DNA of 40,724 nucleotides, taken from the NCBI RefSeq assembly GCF_900111795.1, contig NZ_FOJQ01000022.1, forward strand, positions 1 to 40,724, given 5' to 3'. Source of the DNA: Anoxybacillus pushchinoensis (lineage in GTDB: Bacteria > Bacillota > Bacilli > Bacillales > Anoxybacillaceae). Position numbers and translations under genes: made by a program. Shown in pieces: positions 11,240 through 20,891 of this stretch (within the stretch, counting starts at the first letter, position 1; each line of letters begins with the position of its first letter). The notes under the pieces are model-generated. The model worked only from the letters and a program-made list of their open reading frames with translations. It had not been told where the DNA came from and ran no database searches.

Positions 11240-12007
11240 GTGAAAAAAAGGCAAGTCGCATGGCTATTTTTACTTCTTGCTGTTGTGTTAGCAGGATGTA
11301 CAGAAATCAATCAGCCAATTACTGCAGAAAGCAAAGGGTTTTGGAACGAGTATATCGTTTACCCACTATCTTGGTTAATTACATATACATCTGAAATGTT
11401 TGGCTCTAATTATGGACTAGGTATTATCATCGTTACAATTCTCATTCGCTTAGCTATTTTGCCGCTAATGATTCAACAAACGAAGAGTTCAAAAGCAATG
11501 CAAGCGTTACAGCCTGAGCTACAGAAACTTCGAGAAAAATATAGCTCTAAGGATGCACAAACGCAGCAAAAACTTCAACAAGAGACAATGTTGCTTTTCC
11601 AAAAGCATGGCGTCAATCCGCTAGCCGGTTGTCTTCCAATACTCATTCAGATGCCGATTTTAATCGGTTTTTACCATGCAATTGTGCGTACAGAGGAAAT
11701 TGCACGTCATAACTTTTTATGGTTTGATTTAGGTGAGAAAGATCCGTTTTTTATTTTACCGCTTGTGGCGGGAATAACGACGTTTATTCAGCAAAAAATG
11801 ATGATGGCCGGCATCGAGCAACAAAATCCACAGATGGTTATGCTCCTTTGGTTAATGCCAATCATGGTCGTTATATTTGCGATTAACTTCCCAGCAGCAC
11901 TTTCACTTTATTGGGTAGTCGGTAACTTATTTATGATTGCACAAACGTACTTTATTAAAGGGCCGGAATTAAAAGCAACGAATCAAGCTGGGGGAACGGG
12001 AAAGTGA
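11240..12007 (+). CDS. spoIIIJ: Membrane protein insertase YidC/SpoIIIJ (lipoprotein)
   Basis: A 255-aa YidC/Oxa1 insertase. It starts at GTG 11240 after GGGAGGAAG and has a lipoprotein signal peptide with lipobox LAGC, so the mature protein would begin at a lipidated cysteine. Five membrane segments follow; the first ([18 protein letters not shown]) carries the hydrophilic-groove arginine. A basic cytoplasmic loop with helical hairpin lies near residues 80-120. It inserts and folds membrane proteins. Gene position identifies it as the SpoIIIJ paralogue, required in B. subtilis for forespore development. Its stop overlaps the jag start (GTGA). Confidence 0.96.
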   Translation: MKKRQVAWLFLLLAVVLAGCTEINQPITAESKGFWNEYIVYPLSWLITYTSEMFGSNYGLGIIIVTILIRLAILPLMIQQTKSSKAMQALQPELQKLREKYSSKDAQTQQKLQQETMLLFQKHGVNPLAGCLPILIQMPILIGFYHAIVRTEEIARHNFLWFDLGEKDPFFILPLVAGITTFIQQKMMMAGIEQQNPQMVMLLWLMPIMVVIFAINFPAALSLYWVVGNLFMIAQTYFIKGPELKATNQAGGTGK

Positions 12008-12621
12008 AACGAATAACGATGGGTGGCCAAACGGTAGAAGAGGCAGTGGAAAAGGTGTTAGCGCAATTACATGTGCCGAAAGAAGCGGTCGATATTGTCG
12101 TTTTGCAACAGGAAAAAAGACCGTTTCTTGGTTTGTTCGGCGGAAAAGAAGCAATTGTTGAAGTGACGATCAGCAACCCATTTTATTGTGTTGAATCGTT
12201 TTTAAAGCAAGTGATCGAACAGATGAACGTGCGTGTTCATCTGTCGTGCCACAGTGAAAAAGATCGCTTAGTTGTTTTGCTGTCAGGTCCAGATGTTGCA
12301 CGAGTCATCGGAAAGCACGGTCAGACGTTGAATGCATTGCAATTGTTGGCGCAAGGCGTTTTAAATCGTTGTGCCGATCGTTCGCTTTATGTTGTCGTTG
12401 ATGCCGAAGGTTATCGAAAACGGAGAGAAGAAACGCTCGTTCGTTTAGCGAAAAGCATGGCGAAAAAAGTAGTGCAAACTGGAAAAGATATGTCGTTAGA
12501 GCCGATGAGTGCATGGGAACGAAAAGTCATTCATGCGGCGTTGAGCGACGATGAAAAAGTACAAACGTTTTCGGCTGGAACGGAGCCGCATCGCCACGTC
12601 GTTATTTCATTAAAACGGTAA
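12004..12621 (+). CDS. jag: RNA-binding protein Jag/KhpB
   Basis: A 205-aa protein with the Jag N-terminal domain (about 1-50, ending [13 protein letters not shown]), a KH domain ([18 protein letters not shown]) and a C-terminal R3H domain ([12 protein letters not shown]...[10 protein letters not shown]). KhpB proteins bind RNA, often with KhpA, and affect division and envelope control in Firmicutes. The GTG start overlaps the yidC stop by 4 nt, indicating translational coupling. A strong terminator follows. Confidence 0.96.
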   Translation: MKRITMGGQTVEEAVEKVLAQLHVPKEAVDIVVLQQEKRPFLGLFGGKEAIVEVTISNPFYCVESFLKQVIEQMNVRVHLSCHSEKDRLVVLLSGPDVARVIGKHGQTLNALQLLAQGVLNRCADRSLYVVVDAEGYRKRREETLVRLAKSMAKKVVQTGKDMSLEPMSAWERKVIHAALSDDEKVQTFSAGTEPHRHVVISLKR

Positions 12622-12623
12622 AC

Positions 12624-12660
12624 ATTCTCTAGGGGAAGTCGTTCCTAGAGAATTTTTTTT
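12624..12660 (+). terminator. Terminator after jag
   Basis: ATTCTCTAGG (12624-12633) pairs perfectly with CCTAGAGAAT (12644-12653) around a 10-nt loop, followed by eight Ts. It ends the rpmH-rnpA-yidC-jag transcript. Confidence 0.9.
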
Positions 12661-12687
12661 GTAAATTCAAACAAGGTGTGTATGTTG

Positions 12688-12763
12688 TTATTCACATGTG
12701 GATAAGTTAAAATTTATTTGATTAACATTGTGAGTAACATATGTGTGACATAGATGTGGATGA
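12688..12763. promoter_or_regulatory. DnaA-box cluster in the jag-mnmE gap
   Basis: An inverted back-to-back pair, TTATTCACA (12688-12696) and TGTGGATAA (12697-12705), is followed by TGTGGATGA (12755-12763). The same back-to-back arrangement occurs inside oriC at 8777-8794. A DnaA-box cluster at jag-thdF (mnmE) is, as I recall, one of the known origin-proximal clusters of B. subtilis that restrain initiation. It may also regulate mnmE, whose start is 28 nt past the last box. Confidence 0.75.
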
Positions 12764-12790
12764 TTTTTTTTATGGAAGAAGGTGAGTAAC

Positions 12791-14176
12791 ATGGAGTTTG
12801 ATACAATTGCAGCAATCTCAACCCCGATGGGTGAAGGGGCAATTGCAATTGTCCGCCTAAGCGGGGATAAGGCGATACAAATTGTCGATCAACTGTTTGT
12901 CGGAGTTGCCGGGAAGAGGCTTAAAGACGTCCCATCTCATACAATTCATTATGGGCATATCGTTCATCCGGAGACGAAAGAAACAGTTGAAGAAGTGATG
13001 GTAACCGTTATGAGAGCGCCAAAAACGTTCACACGCGAGGATGTCGTTGAAATTAATTGCCATGGCGGTCTTATTTCTGTTAACCGCGTGCTTCAACTCG
13101 TGTTAGAGTACGGCGCTCGTTTAGCAGAACCGGGTGAATTTACGAAGAGAGCTTTTTTAAACGGTCGCATTGATTTATCACAAGCGGAAGCGGTGATGGA
13201 CTTAATCCGTGCTAAAACGGATCGTGCGATGGCCGTTGCATTGAACCAAATGGAAGGAAGGTTATCAAAACTTATTCGTCGTCTACGTCAAACGATTTTA
13301 GAGACGTTGGCACACGTTGAAGTGAATATTGACTATCCAGAGTATGATGATGTCGAAGAAATGACGCATCGTTTGTTGCTTGAGAAAGCGACAGAAGTGA
13401 AAAATGAAATTGGACGATTGTTGCAGACAGCACAACAAGGAAAAGTGTTACGAGATGGATTAGCGACCGTCATTGTCGGACGTCCAAATGTCGGAAAATC
13501 ATCGCTATTAAACAGCTTGGCCCACGAAAATCGAGCGATCGTCACCGATATTCCCGGTACGACGCGTGATGTGATCGAGGAGTATGTCAATGTCCGGGGT
13601 GTACCACTCCGCTTGTTAGATACGGCAGGCATTCGCGAAACAGAGGATATCGTTGAGCGCATTGGGGTCGAGCGATCACGGAAAGTGTTAAAAGAAGCCG
13701 ATTTGATTTTACTTGTGCTCAACTATAGTGAACCGTTGACGCTAGAAGATGAACAGCTATTTGAAGCAGTAAAAGGGATGGATGTCATCGTTATTGTCAA
13801 TAAGACGGACTTGCCTAAACGAATAGATATGGAGCGGGTAAAACAATTGGCGCAAGGGGCACCAATTATTACGACATCGTTGCTAGAAGAAAGAGGAATC
13901 GATCAACTTGAAGAGGCGATTGCCTCATTGTTTTTCAGTGGGGATGTCGAAGCACGTGATTTAACATATGTATCAAATTCGCGCCATATTGCGTTGCTAA
14001 CGCAAGCGAAAAAGTCGATAGAAGAAGCGATTCACGGCATCGAGTCGGGCATGCCGATCGACATCGTACAAATTGATTTAACAAGAGCGTGGGAGTTACT
14101 AGGAGAAATTGTTGGCGATACGGTACACGAAAGCTTAATTGATCAGTTGTTTGCACAATTTTGTTTAGGAAAATAA
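12791..14176 (+). CDS. mnmE: tRNA modification GTPase MnmE
   Basis: A 461-aa protein that, with MnmG, makes the 5-carboxymethylaminomethyl group on wobble uridine 34. The N-terminal tetrahydrofolate-binding domain starts [18 protein letters not shown]. The G domain shows G1 [21 protein letters not shown] and NKTD. The C terminus is CLGK, with the catalytic cysteine. ATG 12791 is chosen over GTG 12782 because it aligns with other MnmE starts and has AAGGTGAG just upstream. mnmG follows 12 nt later. Confidence 0.98.
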   Translation: MEFDTIAAISTPMGEGAIAIVRLSGDKAIQIVDQLFVGVAGKRLKDVPSHTIHYGHIVHPETKETVEEVMVTVMRAPKTFTREDVVEINCHGGLISVNRVLQLVLEYGARLAEPGEFTKRAFLNGRIDLSQAEAVMDLIRAKTDRAMAVALNQMEGRLSKLIRRLRQTILETLAHVEVNIDYPEYDDVEEMTHRLLLEKATEVKNEIGRLLQTAQQGKVLRDGLATVIVGRPNVGKSSLLNSLAHENRAIVTDIPGTTRDVIEEYVNVRGVPLRLLDTAGIRETEDIVERIGVERSRKVLKEADLILLVLNYSEPLTLEDEQLFEAVKGMDVIVIVNKTDLPKRIDMERVKQLAQGAPIITTSLLEERGIDQLEEAIASLFFSGDVEARDLTYVSNSRHIALLTQAKKSIEEAIHGIESGMPIDIVQIDLTRAWELLGEIVGDTVHESLIDQLFAQFCLGK

Positions 14177-14188
14177 GGAGGGAACTTC

Positions 14189-16081
14189 ATGATGCATTAC
14201 GAGGCAGGGTCTTATGATGTCATCGTCGTCGGTGCTGGTCATGCTGGGTGTGAGGCTGCGCTTGCTGCTGCGCGCATGGGGGCAAACACTTTAGTCATTA
14301 CACTTAACCTTGATATGATCGCTTTTATGCCATGTAATCCATCCATTGGCGGTCCTGCAAAAGGAATTGTCGTACGCGAAATCGACGCCCTTGGTGGCGA
14401 AATGGGCAAAAATATCGACAAAACGCATATTCAAATGAGAATGTTAAATACAGGAAAAGGACCGGCGGTGCGGGCGCTGCGTGCACAAGCAGATAAATTT
14501 TTATATCAACAGGAAATGAAAAAAACGTTAGAAAACCAAGAGAATTTAACATTATTACAAGGAAAGGTAGAAAAATTAATCGTCGAAGATGGTGTATGTA
14601 AGGGAGTAATAACACATACAGGTGCTCACTATTACGCAAAGGCTGTTGTTATTACGACAGGAACATTTTTGCGCGGTGAAATCATTATTGGGGATATTAA
14701 ATATTCAAGCGGTCCAAACAATCAACAACCATCAGTTAAGCTCTCAGAACATTTAGAGGAGCTTGGTTTTGAGCTCGTTCGTTTTAAAACAGGGACGCCG
14801 CCGCGAGTCAACAGCCATACGATTGACTATAGCAAAACAGAAATTCAGCCAGGGGACGACGTGCCGCGCGCGTTTTCATATGAAACGAAACAATACATCA
14901 CTGATCAGCTTCCTTGTTGGCTCACTTACACGACTGAGGAAACGCACCGAATTATCGATGAAAATTTGCACTTGTCACCGATGTATTCAGGAATGATTAA
15001 AGGGACAGGTCCACGCTATTGTCCATCGATCGAAGATAAAATCGTTCGTTTTCATGATAAGCCGCGTCACCAAATTTTCCTTGAGCCTGAAGGGAGACAC
15101 ACACAAGAAGTGTACGTGCAAGGGTTATCCACAAGTTTGCCGGAACATATTCAACGTCGAATGTTAGCGACTATTCCGGGGTTAGAGAAAGCACAGCTGA
15201 TGCGAGCTGGCTATGCGATCGAATATGATGCGATTGTCCCAACGCAATTATGGCCAACGTTAGAAACAAAAGTCGTTCAGCGACTATACACAGCGGGACA
15301 AATTAACGGGACATCAGGATATGAAGAGGCGGCTGGCCAAGGATTAATTGCTGGTATTAATGCTGCATGTAAAGCGCTTGGCAAAGAGGAATTAATTTTA
15401 AGTCGTTCAGAAGCGTATATCGGTGTTTTAATCGATGATCTTGTCACGAAAGGAACGAATGAACCGTACCGCTTGTTAACATCCCGTGCTGAATATCGTC
15501 TTTTACTCAGACATGACAATGCTGATTTACGTTTAACGGAAATTGGATATAAGCTCGGTTTAATCTCACAAGAGCGATATGAAAAGTTTTTAGCGAAAAA
15601 AGAAGCGATCGAAGCGGAGAAGAAGCGGTTAAAATCGTACATTATTAAACCGACGCCGCAAGTGCAAGAAATGATTCGGCGTGTCGGGGGGAGCGAGTTA
15701 AAAGATGGCATTCGCGCTGCCGACTTGTTAAAGCGTCCAGAAATGACATATGAACATATTCAAATGCTTGTGCCAACGGAGCAGCCGATTGATCCAGAAG
15801 TGGCAGAACAAGTGGAAATCCAAATTAAGTACGAAGGATATATTGAAAAATCGCTACAACAAGTGGAAAAGTTGAAGAAAATGGAGAATAAAAAAATTCC
15901 AGAAGATATTGATTACGATGCGATTACAGGATTGGCGACAGAGGCGCGACAAAAGTTAAAACAAGTCCGTCCGCTTTCTATTGCACAAGCATCGCGAATT
16001 TCAGGGGTCAACCCAGCTGATATTTCAATTTTATTAGTGTATTTAGAGCAGGGAAAAATCGCACGCGTGTCAAATGAATAA
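14189..16081 (+). CDS. mnmG: tRNA modification enzyme MnmG (GidA)
   Basis: A 630-aa FAD-dependent partner of MnmE in wobble-uridine modification. The dinucleotide-binding motif is [19 protein letters not shown]. The family signatures [17 protein letters not shown] and [13 protein letters not shown] are present, the latter with a conserved cysteine. The C-terminal helical domain, used for MnmE and tRNA binding, is complete. AAGGAGGG precedes two successive ATGs (14189 and 14192); the second matches the B. subtilis start more closely. A perfect DnaA box lies inside the gene. Confidence 0.98.
   Translation: MMHYEAGSYDVIVVGAGHAGCEAALAAARMGANTLVITLNLDMIAFMPCNPSIGGPAKGIVVREIDALGGEMGKNIDKTHIQMRMLNTGKGPAVRALRAQADKFLYQQEMKKTLENQENLTLLQGKVEKLIVEDGVCKGVITHTGAHYYAKAVVITTGTFLRGEIIIGDIKYSSGPNNQQPSVKLSEHLEELGFELVRFKTGTPPRVNSHTIDYSKTEIQPGDDVPRAFSYETKQYITDQLPCWLTYTTEETHRIIDENLHLSPMYSGMIKGTGPRYCPSIEDKIVRFHDKPRHQIFLEPEGRHTQEVYVQGLSTSLPEHIQRRMLATIPGLEKAQLMRAGYAIEYDAIVPTQLWPTLETKVVQRLYTAGQINGTSGYEEAAGQGLIAGINAACKALGKEELILSRSEAYIGVLIDDLVTKGTNEPYRLLTSRAEYRLLLRHDNADLRLTEIGYKLGLISQERYEKFLAKKEAIEAEKKRLKSYIIKPTPQVQEMIRRVGGSELKDGIRAADLLKRPEMTYEHIQMLVPTEQPIDPEVAEQVEIQIKYEGYIEKSLQQVEKLKKMENKKIPEDIDYDAITGLATEARQKLKQVRPLSIAQASRISGVNPADISILLVYLEQGKIARVSNE
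15125..15133 (+). promoter_or_regulatory. Isolated consensus DnaA box inside mnmG
   Basis: TTATCCACA, a perfect nonamer, lies within the mnmG coding sequence 4.6 kb from the upstream oriC array. No second box is nearby. It may be chance or a minor DnaA-titration site. Confidence 0.4.
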
Positions 16082-16094
16082 AGAGGGATGAACA

Positions 16095-16808
16095 ATGGAT
16101 GTAAATGTATTTAAACAAATGCTAGAGGAGAAAGGCATCTCGCTTTCTCCTCAACAACTCGCTCAATTCGAAACATATTATGAACTGCTTGTTGAATGGA
16201 ATGAGAAAATGAACTTAACGGCCATTACAGACAAAGAGGGCGTATACTTAAAGCATTTTTTTGACTCGATTACACCTGCTTTTTATTACGATTTTTCACA
16301 GCCGTTATCGATTTGCGATGTCGGGGCGGGGGCAGGATTTCCGAGCATACCGTTAAAAATTTGTTTTCCTCACCTACATGTATCAATTGTTGATTCTTTA
16401 CAAAAACGAATCACGTTTCTTAATCATTTAGCAGGGCAACTTGGACTTGAGGGAGTTGCTTTTTACCACGACCGAGCTGAAACGTTTGGACAAAAAAGTG
16501 TCCGCGAGTCGTTTGATGTTGTGATGGCTCGTGCTGTCGCGCGATTGTCTGTGTTAAGCGAGCTTTGCTTGCCGCTTGCAAAGGTAGGTGGGGTGTTTAT
16601 TGCGATGAAAGGTGCATCAGCAAAAGAGGAGCTTGAACAAGGAAATACAGCGATTCGCGTGCTTGGTGGGGAAGTGGCGAAAGTGGAACAATTTGTATTA
16701 CCGATTGAGGAAAGTGAACGAGCGATCATTTTTATTGAAAAAAGAAGAAAAACACCGAAGAAATATCCACGTAAACCAGGGGTACCGAACAAACTTCCAA
16801 TTGAATGA
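16095..16808 (+). CDS. rsmG: 16S rRNA m7G527 methyltransferase RsmG
   Basis: A 237-aa Rossmann-fold methyltransferase (GidB). It shows the N-terminal [10 protein letters not shown] motif, the SAM-binding loop [15 protein letters not shown] near residue 75, and [13 protein letters not shown]. It methylates G527 of 16S rRNA; in other bacteria loss of RsmG gives low-level streptomycin resistance. It lies 13 nt after mnmG with an AGAGGG ribosome site, and is likely part of an mnmE-mnmG-rsmG-noc operon. Confidence 0.97.
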   Translation: MDVNVFKQMLEEKGISLSPQQLAQFETYYELLVEWNEKMNLTAITDKEGVYLKHFFDSITPAFYYDFSQPLSICDVGAGAGFPSIPLKICFPHLHVSIVDSLQKRITFLNHLAGQLGLEGVAFYHDRAETFGQKSVRESFDVVMARAVARLSVLSELCLPLAKVGGVFIAMKGASAKEELEQGNTAIRVLGGEVAKVEQFVLPIEESERAIIFIEKRRKTPKKYPRKPGVPNKLPIE

Positions 16809-16843
16809 ATGTGTTGAGTTCTCAAAGGTGGTGTCAGGGGGAA

Positions 16844-17689
16844 ATGAAGCATCCTTTTTCGCGCTTTTTTAGCTTTGGTGAGAAAGAGCAAGAGGAGATC
16901 GTCGTACCGAATGAAGAAATTAAGCGCATAGCTATTTCACAAATTGTTCCAAATCGGTTTCAGCCGCGGACTATTTTTGTTGAAGATAAAATTGACGAGC
17001 TTGCTCAAACCATTCGAACGCACGGGATGATCCAACCAATTGTCGTTCGGGAATGTGAAGATGGAAAGTTTGAAATTATTGCTGGCGAACGGAGATGGCG
17101 AGCCGCGCAAAAGCTCGGTTGGACCGACATACCTGCCATTATTAAAAACTTAAATGATACAGAAACGGCTTCTGTTGCCTTAATTGAAAACTTGCAACGG
17201 GAAGAGTTGACTCCAATTGAAGAAGCGATTGCTTATGCTCGTTTGCTTGAATTGCATAATTTAACACAGGAGGCGTTAGCCCAAAGGCTCGGAAAAGGAC
17301 AATCGACCATTGCTAACAAGCTTCGCCTATTAAAACTACCTCAAGAAGTACAAGATGCATTGTTGCAACGTCAAATTACAGAGCGTCATGCTCGTGCGTT
17401 AATTGTGTTAAAAGATTACGATAAGCAGCTAAAGTTGCTTGAAGAAATTATTCAAAAGCAACTAAACGTCAAACAAACGGAAGATCGAGTGGCTAAAATG
17501 CTAGAAGAAAATGATAAACGCCCAAAATCAAAGCGAAAATCATTAAGTAAAGATATGCGCATTGCCGTCAATACGATTCGTCAGTCGTTAACGATGGTTG
17601 CTGATAGTGGAGTTGCCATCGATTCAGAAGAAGAGGAATTTGAAGACTATTATCAAATTACAATCCGCATTCCGAAAAAGCAAAAATAA
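16844..17689 (+). CDS. noc: Nucleoid occlusion protein Noc
   Basis: A 281-aa ParB-family protein. The short amphipathic N terminus [17 protein letters not shown] is the membrane-targeting helix of Noc. The CTP-binding region contains GERRWRAAQ and ENLQREEL, and the helix-turn-helix contains [23 protein letters not shown]. Noc blocks Z-ring assembly over the nucleoid. ATG 16844 with AGGGGGAA is preferred over the upstream overlapping ATG because it matches B. subtilis Noc. I saw no palindromic ATTTCCCGGGAAAT Noc site in the window. A terminator follows directly. Confidence 0.96.
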   Translation: MKHPFSRFFSFGEKEQEEIVVPNEEIKRIAISQIVPNRFQPRTIFVEDKIDELAQTIRTHGMIQPIVVRECEDGKFEIIAGERRWRAAQKLGWTDIPAIIKNLNDTETASVALIENLQREELTPIEEAIAYARLLELHNLTQEALAQRLGKGQSTIANKLRLLKLPQEVQDALLQRQITERHARALIVLKDYDKQLKLLEEIIQKQLNVKQTEDRVAKMLEENDKRPKSKRKSLSKDMRIAVNTIRQSLTMVADSGVAIDSEEEEFEDYYQITIRIPKKQK

Positions 17690-17690
17690 C

Positions 17691-17724
17691 ACCTCATCAA
17701 AAACGACGATGAGGTTTTCTTTTT
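17691..17724 (+). terminator. Terminator after noc
   Basis: ACCTCATC (17691-17698) pairs with GATGAGGT (17708-17715) around a 9-nt loop, followed by TTTTCTTTTT. It separates noc from the soj-spo0J operon. Confidence 0.85.
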
Positions 17725-17749
17725 GTATATAAAAATATTGAAAAATTCG

Positions 17750-17758
17750 TGATACAAT
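17750..17758 (+). promoter_or_regulatory. Possible extended -10 promoter for soj
   Basis: TGATACAAT carries a TGn extension before the -10 hexamer TACAAT (17753-17758), 32 nt before the soj GTG. No clear -35 is visible at the right distance. Confidence 0.4.
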
Positions 17759-17790
17759 AAAGGTATTATAGGTAAAGGATGGGGAGCATT

Positions 17791-18552
17791 GTGGGGAAAA
17801 TTATCGCTATTGCCAATCAAAAAGGCGGTGTCGGCAAAACGACAACAGCAGTAAACTTATCCGCTTGTTTAGCTCATATGGGGAAGAAAACGTTGCTTGT
17901 TGACATTGATCCGCAAGGAAATGCGACGAGTGGTATCGGTGTGGAAAAACATGAAATTGAACAATGTGCATATGACTTATTAGTTGAGGAAGTAGATGTA
18001 CGTCAAGTGATTCGTCCGACAAATATCGAGCGTCTGCATATTATCCCTGCTACCATTCAACTCGCCGGTGCGGAGATTGAGCTCGTCCCGATCGTTTCAA
18101 GGGAAGTTCGTTTACAAAAGGCATTAAGTCCAGTCAAGGATATATATGATTTTATTATTATCGACTGCCCGCCTTCCCTAGGATTGTTAACGATCAATGC
18201 TTTAACTTCAGCTGATACGGTATTAATTCCCGTCCAGTGTGAATATTACGCATTGGAAGGGCTTAGTCAATTGTTAAATACGATTCGCCTTGTGCAAAAA
18301 CATTTGAATTCGAATTTACGCATCGAAGGTGTGTTGCTTACCATGTTTGATGCCCGTACAAACCTAGGCATTCAAGTCATTCAAGAAGTGAAAAAGTATT
18401 TTCGTGAGAAAGTATATGAAACAATTATTCCGCGCAACGTTCGACTAAGTGAGGCACCAAGCCATGGAAAGCCAATTATTTTGTACGACGCAAAATCGCG
18501 AGGGGCAGAAGTGTATGCGGACTTTGCGAAAGAGGTGATTGCAAATGGCTAA
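17791..18552 (+). CDS. soj: Chromosome partitioning ATPase Soj (ParA)
   Basis: A 253-aa ParA-type ATPase. It has the deviant Walker A KGGVGKTT near residue 12, [11 protein letters not shown], and Walker [12 protein letters not shown]. It binds nonspecific DNA as an ATP dimer, drives origin segregation with Spo0J, and in B. subtilis also acts on DnaA. GTG 17791 is chosen because it gives exactly the B. subtilis length and has GGATGGGGAG upstream; the ATG at 17779 lacks a ribosome site. The 3' end overlaps spo0J by 8 nt. Confidence 0.97.
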   Translation: MGKIIAIANQKGGVGKTTTAVNLSACLAHMGKKTLLVDIDPQGNATSGIGVEKHEIEQCAYDLLVEEVDVRQVIRPTNIERLHIIPATIQLAGAEIELVPIVSREVRLQKALSPVKDIYDFIIIDCPPSLGLLTINALTSADTVLIPVQCEYYALEGLSQLLNTIRLVQKHLNSNLRIEGVLLTMFDARTNLGIQVIQEVKKYFREKVYETIIPRNVRLSEAPSHGKPIILYDAKSRGAEVYADFAKEVIANG

Positions 18553-19408
18553 AGGGCTCGGGAAAGGCATTCACGCTCTTTTTACTAACTTAGAAGCGGA
18601 AAAAGGGGAGACGGTGCAAGATATTGACATTCAACAGCTTCGTCCTAACCCATATCAGCCGCGTAAAACGTTCAATGAACAGGCGTTAGAAGAACTAAAA
18701 CAGTCCATTGTGGAACATGGAATTGTTCAACCTCTCATCGTTCGCCAGACGATTAAAGGATATGAGATTGTTGTAGGTGAACGGCGATTTCGTGCGGCGC
18801 AATTGGCTGGGATGAAAACTGTTCCGGCAGTTGTGCGCGAGCTTTCGGATGAACAAATGATGGAGATTGCACTACTTGAGAACTTACAACGTGAAGATTT
18901 AAATCCAATTGAAGAAGCGACAGCATACCAATTATTAATTACACGATGCAAATTAACACAAGAAGAGCTCGCTAAACGTTTAGGGAAGAGTCGACCACAT
19001 ATTGCGAATCATCTGCGCCTTCTATCGCTTCCAAGTGACGTTCAGCAAATGATTGAAGAGGGCACGTTATCCATGGGACATGGTCGCGCATTATTGGCAT
19101 TAAAAAACAAACAGAAGCTCTCAACTGTGATTCAACGTGTGATTCGTGAATCACTTAATGTTCGACAACTTGAGGCACTTATTCAACAGCTAAATGAAAA
19201 TGTTCCACGTGAAACATTAGGGAAAAACGAGGAGAAAAGTGTATTTTTGGCACAAAGTGAAGCATTATTACGGGAACGTTTAGGAACAGCTGTATCCATT
19301 AAAAAAAATCGAAAAAAAGGGAAAATCGAAATCGAGTTTTTTTCTGAGGAAGATTTAACACGTATTTTACAATTGTTGAACGCATATGACGAATATATGG
19401 ATGAATGA
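18545..19408 (+). CDS. spo0J: Chromosome partitioning protein Spo0J (ParB)
   Basis: A 287-aa ParB clamp protein. It starts [13 protein letters not shown], with the arginine-rich CTP-binding box [17 protein letters not shown] and the parS-reading helix-turn-helix [19 protein letters not shown]. The C-terminal dimerisation part ([15 protein letters not shown]) is complete. It spreads from parS, recruits condensin and stimulates Soj. The gene contains its own parS site at 19201-19216, and overlaps soj by 8 nt. Confidence 0.98.
   Translation: MAKGLGKGIHALFTNLEAEKGETVQDIDIQQLRPNPYQPRKTFNEQALEELKQSIVEHGIVQPLIVRQTIKGYEIVVGERRFRAAQLAGMKTVPAVVRELSDEQMMEIALLENLQREDLNPIEEATAYQLLITRCKLTQEELAKRLGKSRPHIANHLRLLSLPSDVQQMIEEGTLSMGHGRALLALKNKQKLSTVIQRVIRESLNVRQLEALIQQLNENVPRETLGKNEEKSVFLAQSEALLRERLGTAVSIKKNRKKGKIEIEFFSEEDLTRILQLLNAYDEYMDE
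19201..19216. promoter_or_regulatory. parS: parS site within spo0J
   Basis: TGTTCCACGTGAAACA matches the parS consensus TGTTNCACGTGAAACA at every position. It encodes NVPRET in Spo0J. B. subtilis has its parS in the same part of the gene, so the site is conserved together with the protein sequence. Confidence 0.97.
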
Positions 19409-19423
19409 GGGATGTGAAACATT

Positions 19424-20128
19424 TTGGTTTTGCTCGGTACGCTTGTTAACGGAATATGTATTATCATCGGTGCACTATTAGGAGCTTCTTTTCGCAACAT
19501 CCCTGAACGTGTAAAATCAACAGTGATGAACGGCATTGGCCTTTCGGTCGTCGTTCTCGGGGTGAAAATGGGATTAGAGAGCGATCAATTTTTAATTGTT
19601 ATTATTAGTTTAGTTGTTGGCGGAGCGCTAGGAGAGATGTGGGATATTGAGGAGAAGCTTGAAAGGTTAGGAAAATGGGTAGAAAGGCGAATGTGATATG
19701 GGGCGGAAGGGATGATTTCAAGAGGGTTTGTTAGTGCAACCCTTCTGTTTGTTGTTGGCTCAATGGCCATTGTCGGTGCGTTACATAGCGGGTTAAGAGG
19801 GGATCATCTTGTACTATATACAAAATCAATTTTAGACGGCTTTGCAAGCATTATCTTAACCGCTACGTTTGGCATCGGCGTTCTTTTTTCGGCCATTCCT
19901 GTCGTCATTTATCAAGGCTCCATCGCTTTGATGGCTACACAAATTGATCGTTTTATTCCGGCAAGCGCTCTGGAAGCGTTCATTGCTGAATCAACCGCTA
20001 CAGGCGGAATTTTAATTATTGCAATTGGATTAAATATGTTACGTCTGACATCTGTTCGCGTCGCAAACTTATTGCCAAGCATTTTAGTGAACGCGTTCAT
20101 TGTCGCTTTCGTGTATACATTATTCTAA
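19424..20128 (+). pseudogene. DUF554 membrane protein, interrupted by an in-frame TGA
   Basis: This is one reading frame of 235 codons with a single internal stop, TGA at 19694-19696. The first part (90 aa from TTG 19424: MVLLGTLVNGICIIIGALLG...) and the second part (138 aa from ATG 19712: MISRGFVSATLLFVVGSMAI...) join, in the same frame, into a typical DUF554 (YdfK/YqgA) membrane protein with about six to seven hydrophobic segments. No frameshift is involved, and one CGA-to-TGA change would explain it. The family's function is poorly known. The second part has a purine-rich GGGGCGG before ATG 19712, so separate translation is conceivable. Other explanations are a sequencing error or strain-specific inactivation. 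The 3' end overlaps yyaC, on the other strand, by 9 nt. Confidence 0.85.
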
Positions 20129-20710
20129 CAGTTTGTATTTTAACTCATTTATTTGTAAAGAAGCTAATCGTTGTTGTTTTTTTCGCTGCATTCCAGCTTC
20201 GTAAATGCCTGTTGCAATAGTTTCTGCCATATTCATTACTAAGTGAAGTCGAGTATTTTGTAGTACGAGAAATTCCATAAACCCGCTCACATTGACAATC
20301 CCAGTAATATGGGCGTCACCGACGGAAGGGAGATTTTTATTGACAGCCGCCCCTGGTTTTAATGACCCTTTTTCAACTGTGACCATCCCGATATTTTTTA
20401 CACGGCCAAGGCAAGCATCGACAGCGATGATAAATGAATGTTTATGTTGTTGTTGAATGTCTTTTATTTTTTCTTCTAGATTAACGGCATGGATCGGATC
20501 TTTTAACGTTCCGTACACATAAAACGGCAACGCTCCTTTTTGTTCCAGCATTGTACCGACAAGTGGTCCGAGCGAATCGCCAGTTGAACGATCTGTACCG
20601 ATACACATGATGATAATTGGTGTATGTGTAGAAGCTGGTAGTAAGCGTAAAATGGATGATGAAAGTTGAACTGCCGCGTTTGGCTCATCGTAAAAAAATT
20701 TATTTTGCAT
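20120..20710 (-). CDS. yyaC: YyaC, GPR-like spore protease family protein
   Basis: A 196-aa protein of the YyaC family, structurally related to the germination protease GPR and HybD-type peptidases. Conserved segments are CIGTDRSTGDSLGPLVG, GTLKDPIHA, IAVDACLG and PSVGDAHITGIVN, whose acidic residues are the likely active site. It is conserved beside spo0J in spore formers. ATG 20710 has GGAGGGAA upstream. It is one of only two genes in the window transcribed against the replication fork. Its stop overlaps the convergent DUF554 frame by 9 nt. Substrate unknown. Confidence 0.92.
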   Translation of the reverse strand: MQNKFFYDEPNAAVQLSSSILRLLPASTHTPIIIMCIGTDRSTGDSLGPLVGTMLEQKGALPFYVYGTLKDPIHAVNLEEKIKDIQQQHKHSFIIAVDACLGRVKNIGMVTVEKGSLKPGAAVNKNLPSVGDAHITGIVNVSGFMEFLVLQNTRLHLVMNMAETIATGIYEAGMQRKKQQRLASLQINELKYKLLE

Positions 20711-20891
20711 ATGTCCGTTCCCTCCTTCGATTCAATGACGTGGTAACAGTATACGGAAAAATGTGAATATATATACATTGAGTGTCGTAGAAAGTTCATG
20801 TGCTACAAATGTAAGCAAAATACTGTTACAATAACTTATGCGTGAGTAAAGAAGCTTGTATAGGTTATTTCGCTACGATGGAGGTGGACGA

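Noticed and set aside
12781-12795. Identical 15-nt block GGTGAGTAACATGGA at the starts of mnmE and dnaC (27791-27805)
   Set aside because: It covers a ribosome site and start codon; similarity of that length in such a constrained place is likely chance and the flanks differ.
19694-19696. TGA in the DUF554 frame as a selenocysteine codon
   Set aside because: No selenocysteine insertion hairpin was recognised after it, and DUF554 is not a known selenoprotein family; a nonsense mutation or error is simpler.
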